Part shown: positions 9,012 to 17,378 of the stretch, in pieces
Numbering within the stretch: the stretch's first letter is position 1
Layout: every line of letters begins with the position of its first letter
Source: Streptomyces rapamycinicus NRRL 5491
Lineage (GTDB): Bacteria > Actinomycetota > Actinomycetes > Streptomycetales > Streptomycetaceae
DNA: 64,000 nt
Assembly: GCF_024298965.1 (NCBI RefSeq)
Contig: NZ_CP085193.1
Location: 11,842,001-11,906,000 of the forward strand
Direction: 5' to 3'
The notes under the pieces: model-generated
Told to the model about the DNA's origin: nothing
Databases searched by the model: none
Seen by the model: only the letters and a program-made list of their open reading frames with translations
Translations under genes and position numbers: made by a program

Positions 9012-10010
9012 ATGACCCGCATCGCCATCAATGGATTCGGCCGCATCGGACGCAACACCCTCCGTGCCCTGCTGGAGCGCGACAGCGACCTCGAGGTGGT
9101 CGCCGTCAACGACCTCACGGCCCCCGAGTCCCTCGCCCATCTGCTCAAGTACGACAGCTCGCTCGGCCCCCTCGGCCGCTCCGTCGAGGTCGACGGAACC
9201 GACCTCGTCGTCGACGGCCGCCGCGTCAAGGTGCTCGCCGAGCGAGAGCCCGCCGACCTGCCGTGGGCCGAGCTCGGCGTCGACATCGTGCTCGAGTCCA
9301 CCGGCCGCTTCACCGCGGCGGACGCCGCCCGCGCGCACCTCCGTGCCGGTGCCCGGCGCGTGCTGGTGAGCGCCCCCTCCGCCGGTGCCGACGTCACGCT
9401 CGCCTACGGCGTGAACACCGATGCCTACGACCCCGCCGAGCACGTGATCGTCTCGAACGCCTCGTGCACCACGAACGCGCTGGCCCCGCTGGCAGCCGTA
9501 CTGGACGACCTGGCCGGGATCGAGCACGGCTTCATGACCACGGTGCACGCCTACACCCAGGAGCAGAACCTCCAGGACGGCCCCCACCGCGACCTGCGCC
9601 GCGCCCGCGCCGCCGGGGTGAACATCGTGCCCACCACCACCGGGGCAGCCAAGGCCATCGGCCTGGTGCTGCCGAACCTCGACGGCAAGCTGTCGGGCGA
9701 CTCGATCCGGGTACCGGTGCCGGTGGGCTCGATCGTGGAGCTGAACACCGCGGTCTCCCGGGAGGTCAGCCGCGACGAGGTGCTCGCGGCCTACCGCGCC
9801 GCCGCCGACGGTAAGCTCAAGGGCGTCCTCGACTACTCCGACGAGCCGCTCGTCTCCAGCGACATCACCCGCCGCCCGGCGTCGTCCATCTTCGACGCCG
9901 CCCTCACCCGCGTCGACGGAAAGCACATCAAGGTGGTGGCCTGGTACGACAACGAGTGGGGCTTCTCGAACCGCGTCATCGACACGCTCGAACTGCTCGC
10001 ACGCGACTGA
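9012..10010 (+). CDS. gap: Glyceraldehyde-3-phosphate dehydrogenase
   Basis: This 332-residue phosphorylating GAPDH has the expected family length. The NAD-binding Rossmann start is INGFGRIGR (residues 6-14). The catalytic Cys152 lies in SNASCTTNALAP, and the C-terminal WYDNEWGFSNRVIDT block is intact. The segment QDGPHRDLRRARAA is typical of NAD-dependent bacterial forms. The ATG at 9012 follows AAAGGAATCTCC. Streptomycetes commonly hold more than one gap paralogue. The absence of pgk/tpi neighbours here suggests this is the accessory copy. Confidence 0.95.
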   Translation: MTRIAINGFGRIGRNTLRALLERDSDLEVVAVNDLTAPESLAHLLKYDSSLGPLGRSVEVDGTDLVVDGRRVKVLAEREPADLPWAELGVDIVLESTGRFTAADAARAHLRAGARRVLVSAPSAGADVTLAYGVNTDAYDPAEHVIVSNASCTTNALAPLAAVLDDLAGIEHGFMTTVHAYTQEQNLQDGPHRDLRRARAAGVNIVPTTTGAAKAIGLVLPNLDGKLSGDSIRVPVPVGSIVELNTAVSREVSRDEVLAAYRAAADGKLKGVLDYSDEPLVSSDITRRPASSIFDAALTRVDGKHIKVVAWYDNEWGFSNRVIDTLELLARD

Positions 10011-10056
10011 GCGGCCCGACTGACCGGCCGTGAGGGGCCGGAAACCACCGGCCACC

Positions 10057-10086
10057 GTGAGGGGCCGGGGCCCACCGGCCCTTCAC
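10057..10086. terminator. Bidirectional terminator hairpin between gap and the MmyB-like regulator
   Basis: Arms GTGAGGGGCCGG (10057-10068) and CCGGCCCTTCAC (10075-10086) pair over 12 bp with a single G-U, closing a 6-nt loop. It sits between two converging genes. The left-arm sequence also occurs just upstream at 10029-10041. No U-run is present, as is usual in high-GC actinomycetes. Confidence 0.6.
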
Positions 10087-10116
10087 CGGGCGTCTGCGCC
10101 CGAGCCGCGCGTTCGT

Positions 10117-10968
10117 TCAGGCGCGGTCCGCGCCCCGGGGGGAGGGCCGGGTGCGTGTCGCGTGGATGGAGCCGAGCAGATGCAGCGCCTCCGCGCTGCC
10201 GCTTCCGGGCTCCGCGTGGTAGATGACGAGTTGCTGGCCCGGGGCCTCCCGTACGTCGAACGACTGGTAGCCGAGGGTGAGGGGGCCGACGTCGGGGTGC
10301 AGGAACCGCTTGGCCTCCTGGGTCTTGCCGCGCACGGTGTGGCTGTCCCACAGGCGCGCGAACTCCGCGCTGTCCTCGGTGAGGGTGTTCACCAGCCCGC
10401 GCAGGCGCGGATTGTCCGGCTCGTAGCCCGCCGCGTGGCGCAGATTGGCGACGGTGGCCTGTGCCGCCCGGTCCCAGTCCTGGTAGAAGGCGCGCCCCGC
10501 GGGGTCCGCGAACGCCATGCGGGCCAGGTTGTCCGCCGGGTGGAACGGCGAGTAGAGGGCGTCGGCCAGCGCGTTGGTGGCGAGGATGTCCAGGGTCCGG
10601 TTGAGCACGAAGGCAGGTGTGTGCGGATAGCCGTCCATCAGCTGCCGCAACCCGGGACTGACCTGGTCGGGCACGCGGGCGGCGGGTTCGCCGGGCACCG
10701 TGCCGCCGAGCCGGTACAGATGGTCCCGGGCGTCGCCGTCGAGGCGCAGCGCGCGGCTGAGCGCGTCGAGCACCTGCGCGGAGGGGTGGCGCTCCCGGCC
10801 CTGTTCCAGGCGGGTGTAGTAGTCGGCGTTGACACCGGCCAGCACCGCGACCTCCTCACGGCGCAGCCCGGGAACGCGGCGGGTGCCGTGGCTCGCCATC
10901 CCGACCTCTTCGGGCCGAAGTCCTGACCTGCGGCTTCGCAGGAATTCTCCAAGGTCGTTGTCACCCAT
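10117..10968 (-). CDS. MmyB-like helix-turn-helix transcriptional regulator
   Basis: In this 283-residue regulator, residues ~6-75 form an XRE-type helix-turn-helix (LGEFLRSRRSGLRPEEVGM, then RVPGLRREEVAVLAGV and YYTRLEQGRERHPS). The remainder is the PAS-like MmyB ligand-binding domain (ALYSPFHPADNLARMAFADPAGR, then the C-terminal RFLHPDVGPLTLGYQSFDV). MmyB-like regulators in actinomycetes are often divergent from short-chain dehydrogenases, as here. A long palindrome in the shared 152-bp promoter region is the probable operator. It is expected to control itself and the SDR. Confidence 0.92.
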   Translation of the reverse strand: MGDNDLGEFLRSRRSGLRPEEVGMASHGTRRVPGLRREEVAVLAGVNADYYTRLEQGRERHPSAQVLDALSRALRLDGDARDHLYRLGGTVPGEPAARVPDQVSPGLRQLMDGYPHTPAFVLNRTLDILATNALADALYSPFHPADNLARMAFADPAGRAFYQDWDRAAQATVANLRHAAGYEPDNPRLRGLVNTLTEDSAEFARLWDSHTVRGKTQEAKRFLHPDVGPLTLGYQSFDVREAPGQQLVIYHAEPGSGSAEALHLLGSIHATRTRPSPRGADRA

Positions 10969-10996
10969 ACCGCCAGGCTACGAAACGCCACGACCG

Positions 10997-11025
10997 GCTG
11001 CCTGGGTGTGTCGCACCCAGGCAGC
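10997..11025. promoter_or_regulatory. Perfect 12-bp inverted repeat, probable MmyB-like operator
   Basis: GCTGCCTGGGTG (10997-11008) and CACCCAGGCAGC (11014-11025) are exact reverse complements separated by TGTCG. The repeat starts 29 bp from the regulator start (10968) and ends 96 bp before the SDR start. This is well placed for co-repression of both divergent promoters. The link to the adjacent regulator is inferred. Confidence 0.65.
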
Positions 11026-11120
11026 GGGCGTCCTGGCCGGTCCATGGGGCACCGCCCAGACTCGGTGGCGCGGGACGACCCCCGCCGCTTTCCGCAGCGG
11101 CACCGAAGAAGGGCGGCACC

Positions 11121-11888
11121 ATGACGACAACCACTCACTCCGTCGACTCCGCGGAGTTCACGGGCAGGATCGCCCTGGTCACCGGGGCGGCACGCGGCGT
11201 CGGCAAGGAGACCGTCCGGCTGCTGCACCGCCGCGGCGCGCGGATCGTCGCCGTCGACCGGCGCCACGAGGTGCAGGAACTGCCCGGGGACTTCCCGGGC
11301 GTGCGCCCCCTGGTCGGCGACATCACGGACGAGGCGACCGCCCACCGCGCGGTGCGGGAAGCCGTCGATGCCTTCGGCGGCCTGGACATCCTGGTCAACA
11401 ACGCCGGGCGCACCCTCAACAAGCCGGTCACGGAGACGACGGTGGAGGACTGGGACACCGTGCTGGCGGTCAACGCCCGGGGCTCCTTCCTCTTCGCCCG
11501 TGAGGCATTCCGTGCCATGAAGGAGCGCGGTGGCGGAGCCATCGTGAGCACGGGTTCCTACACGTGCACCGTCGCACTGCCGGAGGGCGCCGCATACAGC
11601 GCCTCCAAGGGTGCCCTGGCCCAATTGACGAAGGTCCTCGCCGTGGAAGGCGGGCCGCTGGGGATCCGGGCGAACATCGTGGCCGCGGGTGTCATCGAGA
11701 CGGATTTCCTCGATGCGTTCCGCCCCGACAGCCGTGCGTACCTGGCGTCCTTCGCCGACGCGCAGCCGCTCGGCCGGGTGGCCCAGCCCGAGGAGATCGC
11801 CGAAGTGCTCTGCTTCCTCGCCTCGCCGCGCTCCAGCTTCGTCACGGGCGCGATGGTCGCGGCGGACGGCGGCTTCACCGCGATCTGA
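11121..11888 (+). CDS. Short-chain dehydrogenase/reductase
   Basis: This is a 255-residue classical SDR. The cofactor motif is TGAARGVG at ~21-28, and NNAG is conserved. The catalytic Ser is in VSTGSYT and the YxxxK pair is in AYSASKGALAQLTK. The end EVLCFLASPRSSFVTGAMVAADGG is typical of the family. It reduces or oxidises an unknown alcohol/ketone with NAD(P). It is preceded by GAAGAAGGGCGGC and is divergent from the MmyB-like regulator, which probably represses it. Confidence 0.92.
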   Translation: MTTTTHSVDSAEFTGRIALVTGAARGVGKETVRLLHRRGARIVAVDRRHEVQELPGDFPGVRPLVGDITDEATAHRAVREAVDAFGGLDILVNNAGRTLNKPVTETTVEDWDTVLAVNARGSFLFAREAFRAMKERGGGAIVSTGSYTCTVALPEGAAYSASKGALAQLTKVLAVEGGPLGIRANIVAAGVIETDFLDAFRPDSRAYLASFADAQPLGRVAQPEEIAEVLCFLASPRSSFVTGAMVAADGGFTAI

Positions 11889-11955
11889 TCGGGGGCCCGC
11901 GCCATTTCTCCATGTAGTGCTATACGAGATATGACCGGAATGGTGAATACACTCC

Positions 11956-11994
11956 ATGAGCACTAATGGAATGGGCAATTCCATTAGTGCTCAT
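11956..11994. repeat. 17-bp perfect inverted repeat with 5-nt spacer
   Basis: ATGAGCACTAATGGAAT (11956-11972) is the exact reverse complement of 11978-11994, with spacer GGGCA. It ends 4 bp before a TTGACT box. It could be a large operator, a terminator for the upstream SDR gene, or the relic of a mobile-element end. No U-run follows it, so a simple terminator is not clearly favoured. Confidence 0.7.
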
Positions 11995-11997
11995 TCC

Positions 11998-12021
11998 TTG
12001 ACTTGTGACTTGCGTCACAAG
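11998..12021 (+). promoter_or_regulatory. TTGACT -35-like box overlapping a CTTGTGAC/GTCACAAG palindrome
   Basis: TTGACT (11998-12003) overlaps the perfect palindrome CTTGTGAC-TTGC-GTCACAAG (12002-12021), which would occupy the spacer of a sigma-70-like promoter. That is a classic repressor position. The -10 is weak: GCGCAT at 17-bp spacing or CATCAT at 20-bp. The cognate regulator is not identified; no regulator is encoded inside the biosynthetic locus. Confidence 0.45.
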
Positions 12022-12194
12022 CGCATCATCAATGGATCACATTTTCGTATCCCTGTGAAACGATGCCTCGGTGCTGGCCTCGAAGTAGCTCATCGCGAGA
12101 CATCACCGATCCACCGGTCCACCCGAATCCATTTCGGGCGGCAGTACGGCAATGACTTCTTCAAGTTTTGGCCAGCCGTAACGGGGAGGCGAGA

Positions 12195-13364
12195 ATGCCG
12201 GCGATGATTGTTATCGGGTACAGAGGCGATCTCGATCAGGCACTGCGGCGCCGCGGCATTGATCCTTACTATATTGTCCAGGTGCCGGCGAGCCCGCCGA
12301 AGAGTCGGAGATTCACATGGGTCGCCGACATGGAGAACGCCCAGGAAATCTTCCGAGCGGTGCTGTCCGCGGACATTGACGAAGTGGCCGGGGTGCTGAG
12401 CGTCCATGAAATGGGCGTATTCGGGGCAACCTACTTACGGCAGCAGCTGAACCTTCCCGGGAATGCCGATTCCAGGACGGCTCTCCACTTCCGGGACAAG
12501 CACCTCCAGAAGAGCATGCTGCCGCCTGGGATCAGGCGAGCGCGCTGCCGTCACGTGCCCATGGGCACGTCGTTCACGGAGCTCGCCGACGATCTGGGAG
12601 AGGTCTTCGTGGTCAAGCCGGCGACCGGAGCCGGCGCTCTCCGTACGAACATCGTGCGCACCCCGGAAGAGTACGCACAGGCCCTGACGCCCTTCACCGG
12701 TCAGTCGGATGTCGAGATCGTCGCCGAGTCCTTCATGGACGCTCCGGAGGTCTATCTCGACGGTGTCTGGGAAAAGGGCGACCTTCAGTGGTCGTCCATG
12801 AGCAGCTATCACACCTCACCGCTCAGGGCCGTACAGGGCGGCATCCTGTCCGCGTACGTCCTGGACCGGAAGCGGCATTCCGTCTTGTTCGATGAGATGG
12901 AGACGCTCGCCGGGCAAGCGCTCACCAGTCTGAACGCGCCTGACTGTGTATTCCATATGGAAGCGTTCACGGCAGAAGAAGGGCTGACCTTCGGCGAGTG
13001 CGCCATCCGCCTCCCCGGGGCGCTGTCCCCTCAGGTCAATCAGCTGACATACGGCGTCGATCTCTTTGACGTCGAAATCAGTCTCGCGCTGGGGGAGGGG
13101 GCGACTAGGGCCCTGGGCGGCCGGCATGGGCCGGAGCGCTTCCATGGATACATTCTTCTGCGCCGCCCCAACGGGTGCAATTTAACCCAGATCGACTTTG
13201 AGCGGAACTTCCTTTTCGATGAGATCGTCTACGATTCATCGCCTGATGCGCCGGTCGGGCCGTATGGCCGCGTGGGACAGGCCGTCGTCTCCGACCCGGA
13301 TGAGCTGAAACTGCAGAAGACGATCGAGGACATCGTGCGATTCAACGAGGTCGGATCCACCTGA
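12195..13364 (+). CDS. ATP-grasp carboxylate-amine ligase-like protein
   Basis: This 389-residue protein resembles ATP-grasp ligases. An N-terminal alpha/beta domain leads to the ATP-binding Lys in VFVVKPATGAGALRTN (~residues 137-152), and the metal/phosphate region is TFGECAIRLPGAL (~267-279). In that motif the usual ExNxR reads ECAIR, so the metal-ligand Asn is replaced by Ala. ATP-grasp enzymes join a carboxylate to an amine through an acyl phosphate; the substrates here are unknown. ATG 12195 follows GGGGAGG at ideal spacing. Two leucine TTA codons (81 and 330) suggest dependence on bldA tRNA. GC content is visibly lower than in neighbouring genes. It is probably the first gene of the biosynthetic locus. 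Confidence 0.8.
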   Translation: MPAMIVIGYRGDLDQALRRRGIDPYYIVQVPASPPKSRRFTWVADMENAQEIFRAVLSADIDEVAGVLSVHEMGVFGATYLRQQLNLPGNADSRTALHFRDKHLQKSMLPPGIRRARCRHVPMGTSFTELADDLGEVFVVKPATGAGALRTNIVRTPEEYAQALTPFTGQSDVEIVAESFMDAPEVYLDGVWEKGDLQWSSMSSYHTSPLRAVQGGILSAYVLDRKRHSVLFDEMETLAGQALTSLNAPDCVFHMEAFTAEEGLTFGECAIRLPGALSPQVNQLTYGVDLFDVEISLALGEGATRALGGRHGPERFHGYILLRRPNGCNLTQIDFERNFLFDEIVYDSSPDAPVGPYGRVGQAVVSDPDELKLQKTIEDIVRFNEVGST

Positions 13365-13381
13365 TCTGACGGCCGGTCCCA

Positions 13382-13398
13382 CCGGGCCACCGGCCCGG
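13382..13398 (+). terminator. GC-rich hairpin after the ATP-grasp gene
   Basis: CCGGGCC (13382-13388) pairs with GGCCCGG (13392-13398) across a 3-nt loop, 18 bp after the stop. The remaining ~220 bp to the next gene shows no other clear element. It may terminate or attenuate transcription into the synthetase gene. Confidence 0.35.
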
Positions 13399-13617
13399 GA
13401 CATCCCGGCGCCGGCCCAGTCGCCCCCACCTCGATCACATGTGCCGCGGGCGCCAAGCTCCGCCCGCCCCAGCCGCGTTCAGCCGCGTCCCCACGATCCG
13501 CACCACCGTCGACGGCGATGTCAGAGCCCGGCCCCGGTGCCCTTCCCCGGCGCGACGTCGCGCCCCCGGCCCTGCTCGCCATGGTTTTCCGTCCCTTCTG
13601 ATCGGAGGACTTCCCCC

Positions 13618-16356
13618 ATGCCGGATCAACGTCATGCTTCGACACTCCCTCAGTTGCTCGAGCGCGCGGCCCGCGACACGACTCAAGGCATCGCGTTCAT
13701 CGGCGGCCCGTTCCTCTCCTACGCCGAGTTGCGGGAGTGCGCCTGCCGCATCGCGCAAGGACTGCGGGAGCGCGGCACCGCCCCGGGCGACCGAGTGCTC
13801 ATCGCGGCCGGTGATCCGGAGATCTTCGTCCGCGCCTTCTGGGGATGCGTACTCACCGGTGCCGTGCCGTGCCCGATCGCACCGCCCGCCGACCCTTCCC
13901 GGTGGCGTACCCAGCTGGAGCATCTGCGGACGCTCCTGGGCGACCCGTTGGTGATCGTGTCCAAGACGGCTCATGGAGAGCTGCCCGAGGCCGGGCTGCG
14001 GTCCGTGACGGTCGAGGAGCTGAGCCATGCGGCGGCCGAGCCCGATCAGCTCCATGTGCCCGCGCCCGACGATCTCACCCTGCTGATGCTCACCTCCGGG
14101 TCCACCGGATCGAGCAAGGCGGTCAGGCTCACCCACGCCAATCTGCTGGCGGCGCAGGCCGGTAAGGCGGGCGCACTGGAACTCGGGCCCGACGACACCT
14201 CGTTGAACTGGATCTCGGTCGATCACATCGCCGCGATCGAGGCGCATCTGCTGCCGATGTTCAACGGCGCCGCCCAGGTCATGACGGTGCCGGCCACCGT
14301 GCTGGCCGACCCCGTGGAGTTCCTCAGGCTGCTCACGGCCCATCGGGTGAGAGTGACGTTCACCCCCAACTTCCTGTTCGGGCAGATCAACCAGGCACTC
14401 GCCGGGCGGCCCGCATCGCGGCAGGAGGTGGACCTGTCACAGGTGCGGCACATCATCTCCGGCGGTGAGGCAACCGTGACCGCCACCGTACGGGCGTTCC
14501 TGGACACGCTCGCGCCCTACGGACTGCGCGGAGATGTGATCGTGCCCGCGTTCGGGATGACCGAGACCTGCGCGGGCAGTGTGTTCAACCGCGACTTCGC
14601 CACCCGCGACCTGGAGACGGAGTTCCCCCCGCTGGGCCGACCGGTGCGGGGCCTGCGGATTCGCGTCACCGACGACGACGGCACGGTGCTGGCCGCCACC
14701 GACCGGCCCGTAACGGCCGAGCCGGGGGAGGTGCAGCTGCACGGCCCGATGGTCTCCGACGGCTACTTCGGCGATGCGCGGGCCACCGCGCAGGCGTTCA
14801 CCGCCGACGGCTGGTTCCGCACCGGAGACCTGGGCCACCTCGGCTCCGACGGCCGGTTGACGCTGGTCGGCCGCAGCAAGGACTCCATCATCGTCAGCGG
14901 TGTCAACTACTACAGCCACGACCTGGAAGCGGTCCTGGACGAGCTGGACGGGGTGAAGCGCGGCCACGTCGCCGCGTTCCCGATACGGCCCGAGGGGGCC
15001 GACACCGAACAGCTCGCCATCGCGTTCGTCCCGGCGGGCGACCCCGCCGACGAGATCGCGGTGTACCGGGCCATCGTGGCGATCCGCAGCTCCACGGTGA
15101 TGCACTGGGGCTTCCGCCCTCAGCTGATCCTCCCCGTCGCCGAGGACGAGATCCCCCGTGGCAACCTCGGCAAGACCCAGCGGTCGCGGCTGCGCGCGGC
15201 CGTCGAGAACGGGAGCCTGGACGCGGCGGCCCGCCGGTCGGACGAGATCAGCACCCGGTTCCTCGGCGGCCATGTCGCGCCGGACGGCGAGGTGGAGACC
15301 GCACTGGCCGAGATCTACGCCCGCGTCCTGGACACCGAGGCGGTGTCGGCCACCGCCAGCTTCTTCGACCTGGGCGGTACCTCACTGGACGTGCTGCGGC
15401 TCAAGCTGGAGATCCAGGCCGCGTTCGGCATCGAGGACGTGCCGATGTCCACGCTCCTCCAGGCCCCGACCGTACGAGCCCTGGCCGGCCGCCTGGCCGC
15501 GGGGCAGGGCGCCGGTGGCGACGCCACCTACGATCCGCTGGTGCCGCTGCAGATCACCGGGGACGGGACGCCGCTCTTCTGCGTACACCCCGGTCTGGGG
15601 GAGGTGCTGGTCTTCGTCAACCTCGCCAAGTACTTCACCGGCGAGCGGCCGTTCTACGCGCTGCGGGCCCGCGGATTCGGGCAGGGGGAGACCCACTTCG
15701 GATCGTTCGGCGACATGGTGTCCACCTACGTCGAGGCCATCCGGCGGGCGCAGCCCAGCGGCCCCTACGCCGTCGCCGGGTACTCCTACGGCGGGGCGGT
15801 GGCATTCGAGATCGCCAAGCGGCTGGAAGCCGACGGCGACAGGGTCGACTTCGTGGGCGTCTTCAACCTGCCACCGCGGATCTCCGACCGCATGAACGAG
15901 ATCACCTTCACCGACGGCGCGATCAACCTGGCGCTGTTCCTCGAACTCATCGACGCCACCGACATCGAGCGGCTGACCGCAACCCTGCGCCCACTGCCCG
16001 AGGCCGATCAGCTGGCCCATCTGATCGACCACGCCCCGAAGCGGCGGCTGACCGAACTCGACCTCACCCTCGAACGGTTCGCCGACTGGGTGCACCTCGC
16101 ACAGAGCATGGTGCACCTGGGCCGCGACTACGAACCGTCGGGTTCGGTCGGGCGGGTGAAGGTCTTCTACTGCACTCCGCTGCGCGGCACCAAGGAGGAG
16201 TGGCTGGACCACCAGCTCAGCCACTGGGACGAGTTCACCCGCGACCCCAACACCTATATCGAGGTCGACGGGGAGCACTACACCCTGATGAGCCCGCAAC
16301 ATGTGCACACCTTCCAGGCGACCCTGCGGCACGAACTGGCCCGTGCGCTCGGCTGA
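13618..16356 (+). CDS. NRPS-like synthetase with adenylation, thiolation and thioesterase domains (A-T-TE)
   Basis: In this 912-residue single-module enzyme, the adenylation domain (~1-520) has LTSGSTGSSKAV at ~158-169, FGMTET, RTGDLGHL and the final NLGKTQR with the catalytic Lys. The carrier domain has LGGTSLD with phosphopantetheine Ser589. The thioesterase has GYSYGG with Ser723 and the His in GEHYTLM (His887). There is no condensation domain. The stretch LNWISVDHIAAIEAHLLPMF resembles A-T-TE enzymes that activate aryl-pyruvates and dimerise them (fungal atromentin synthetases, bacterial RalA, EchA of Streptomyces echosides). Loading of a 2-oxo or other carboxylic acid followed by TE-driven condensation is therefore plausible but inferred. 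GGAGG lies ~10 nt before ATG 13618. Confidence 0.9.
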   Translation: MPDQRHASTLPQLLERAARDTTQGIAFIGGPFLSYAELRECACRIAQGLRERGTAPGDRVLIAAGDPEIFVRAFWGCVLTGAVPCPIAPPADPSRWRTQLEHLRTLLGDPLVIVSKTAHGELPEAGLRSVTVEELSHAAAEPDQLHVPAPDDLTLLMLTSGSTGSSKAVRLTHANLLAAQAGKAGALELGPDDTSLNWISVDHIAAIEAHLLPMFNGAAQVMTVPATVLADPVEFLRLLTAHRVRVTFTPNFLFGQINQALAGRPASRQEVDLSQVRHIISGGEATVTATVRAFLDTLAPYGLRGDVIVPAFGMTETCAGSVFNRDFATRDLETEFPPLGRPVRGLRIRVTDDDGTVLAATDRPVTAEPGEVQLHGPMVSDGYFGDARATAQAFTADGWFRTGDLGHLGSDGRLTLVGRSKDSIIVSGVNYYSHDLEAVLDELDGVKRGHVAAFPIRPEGADTEQLAIAFVPAGDPADEIAVYRAIVAIRSSTVMHWGFRPQLILPVAEDEIPRGNLGKTQRSRLRAAVENGSLDAAARRSDEISTRFLGGHVAPDGEVETALAEIYARVLDTEAVSATASFFDLGGTSLDVLRLKLEIQAAFGIEDVPMSTLLQAPTVRALAGRLAAGQGAGGDATYDPLVPLQITGDGTPLFCVHPGLGEVLVFVNLAKYFTGERPFYALRARGFGQGETHFGSFGDMVSTYVEAIRRAQPSGPYAVAGYSYGGAVAFEIAKRLEADGDRVDFVGVFNLPPRISDRMNEITFTDGAINLALFLELIDATDIERLTATLRPLPEADQLAHLIDHAPKRRLTELDLTLERFADWVHLAQSMVHLGRDYEPSGSVGRVKVFYCTPLRGTKEEWLDHQLSHWDEFTRDPNTYIEVDGEHYTLMSPQHVHTFQATLRHELARALG

Positions 16357-16399
16357 GGACCGGCAAGGCAACCGCCGACACCACCAGGAGCGGCCGATC

Positions 16400-17356
16400 A
16401 TGCAAGGCAAGAAGATACTCATCACCGGCGGGACCGGGCAGGTCGCGAGGCCCGTGGCCGAATCGCTCGCCGTCGACAACGAGGTGTGGTGCCTGGGCCG
16501 GTTCGGCGACCCACACGCCCGCAAGGCGCTGGAGGAAGTGGGCGCCCACACCGCCGTCCGGGACATGGCCACCGACGACCTGGAGGGCCTGCCGCGCGAC
16601 TTCACCCATGTGCTGCACTCGGCGGTGCACCGGGGCGACGGCAAGGACTTCGAGGACACCGCGCGCGTCAACGCGGTGGGCACCGCACGGCTGATGACCC
16701 ACTGCTCCGCCGCCGAGTCGTTCCTGTACGTCTCGTCCGGGGTGGTCTACAACCGGGCCGATCGGACACATCGCTACCGGGAGAGCGATCCGCTGGGCGG
16801 GGCCGCGCCGTGGCTGCCGACCTACCCCGTCGCCAAGATCACCGCCGAAGGGGTGGCACGCGGTCTGGCCGAGACACTCGGGCTGCCGACGGTGATCGCC
16901 CGCCTCAACATCGCCTACGGCCCGTACGGCCACGGTGGCGTGCCCATGATCCTCTTCAACCAGATGCGCAAGGGGCAGCCCTGCGCGGTGCCCCGCGAGG
17001 GCCAGAACTACTGCAATCTGCTGCACACCGATGACGTCGTGCGCCAGGTGCCGCTGCTGTGGGACGTGGCGCGGGCGCCCGCGAGAGTCGTGAACTGGGG
17101 CGGGGACGAGGAGGTCGGCATCACCGACCTGCTGGAGTACCTGTCCGCGCTCACCGGAGTGCCGGTGCGGCTGGAGCGCGGCGACTACAGCCGGGAAACG
17201 GCCATCTTCGACCACGACGTCCGCCGTGGCCTGATCGGCGACTGCACCATCGGCTGGCGGGCCGGTATCGCCCGCACTGTGGCCGACCTGTTCGAGGAGT
17301 ACCGCGACCGCGTCGACGCGTACCTGGACGCGCACGGAGCCGGGACACCCCAGTGA
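16400..17356 (+). CDS. NAD-dependent epimerase/dehydratase-type reductase
   Basis: This 318-residue extended SDR has the nucleotide motif TGGTGQVA near residues 9-16. The catalytic region holds SSGVVYN and the YxxxK pair in YPVAKITAEG. RLNIAYGPYG and the late LLHTDDVV block match sugar epimerase/dehydratase-like enzymes. It follows the A-T-TE gene by 43 bp and precedes the GNAT-aminotransferase by 22 bp, so all three are probably co-transcribed. In known bacterial A-T-TE pathways a reductase acts on the quinone-like product; a similar tailoring job is plausible here but not proven. Confidence 0.85.
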   Translation: MQGKKILITGGTGQVARPVAESLAVDNEVWCLGRFGDPHARKALEEVGAHTAVRDMATDDLEGLPRDFTHVLHSAVHRGDGKDFEDTARVNAVGTARLMTHCSAAESFLYVSSGVVYNRADRTHRYRESDPLGGAAPWLPTYPVAKITAEGVARGLAETLGLPTVIARLNIAYGPYGHGGVPMILFNQMRKGQPCAVPREGQNYCNLLHTDDVVRQVPLLWDVARAPARVVNWGGDEEVGITDLLEYLSALTGVPVRLERGDYSRETAIFDHDVRRGLIGDCTIGWRAGIARTVADLFEEYRDRVDAYLDAHGAGTPQ

Positions 17357-17378
17357 CCACGAGGAGTGGAGAACGAGC

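Larger units (their letters stand above)
11889..12194 (+). promoter_or_regulatory. Gene-free, low-GC regulatory leader before the ATP-grasp gene
   Basis: This 306-bp stretch is clearly poorer in GC than its surroundings and contains no credible gene. It holds a 17-bp perfect inverted repeat, a second short palindrome overlapping a TTGACT box, and then ~170 bp of leader to the start at 12195. GGGGAGG at ~12183-12189 is the ribosome-binding site. The composition shift continues into the ATP-grasp gene, so this may mark the left boundary of an acquired biosynthetic locus. Confidence 0.55.

Noticed and set aside
13441..13617. Upstream start for the A-T-TE synthetase at 13441
   Set aside because: The extra 59 residues are Arg/Pro-rich and unlike adenylation domains; ATG 13618 has a GGAGG site.
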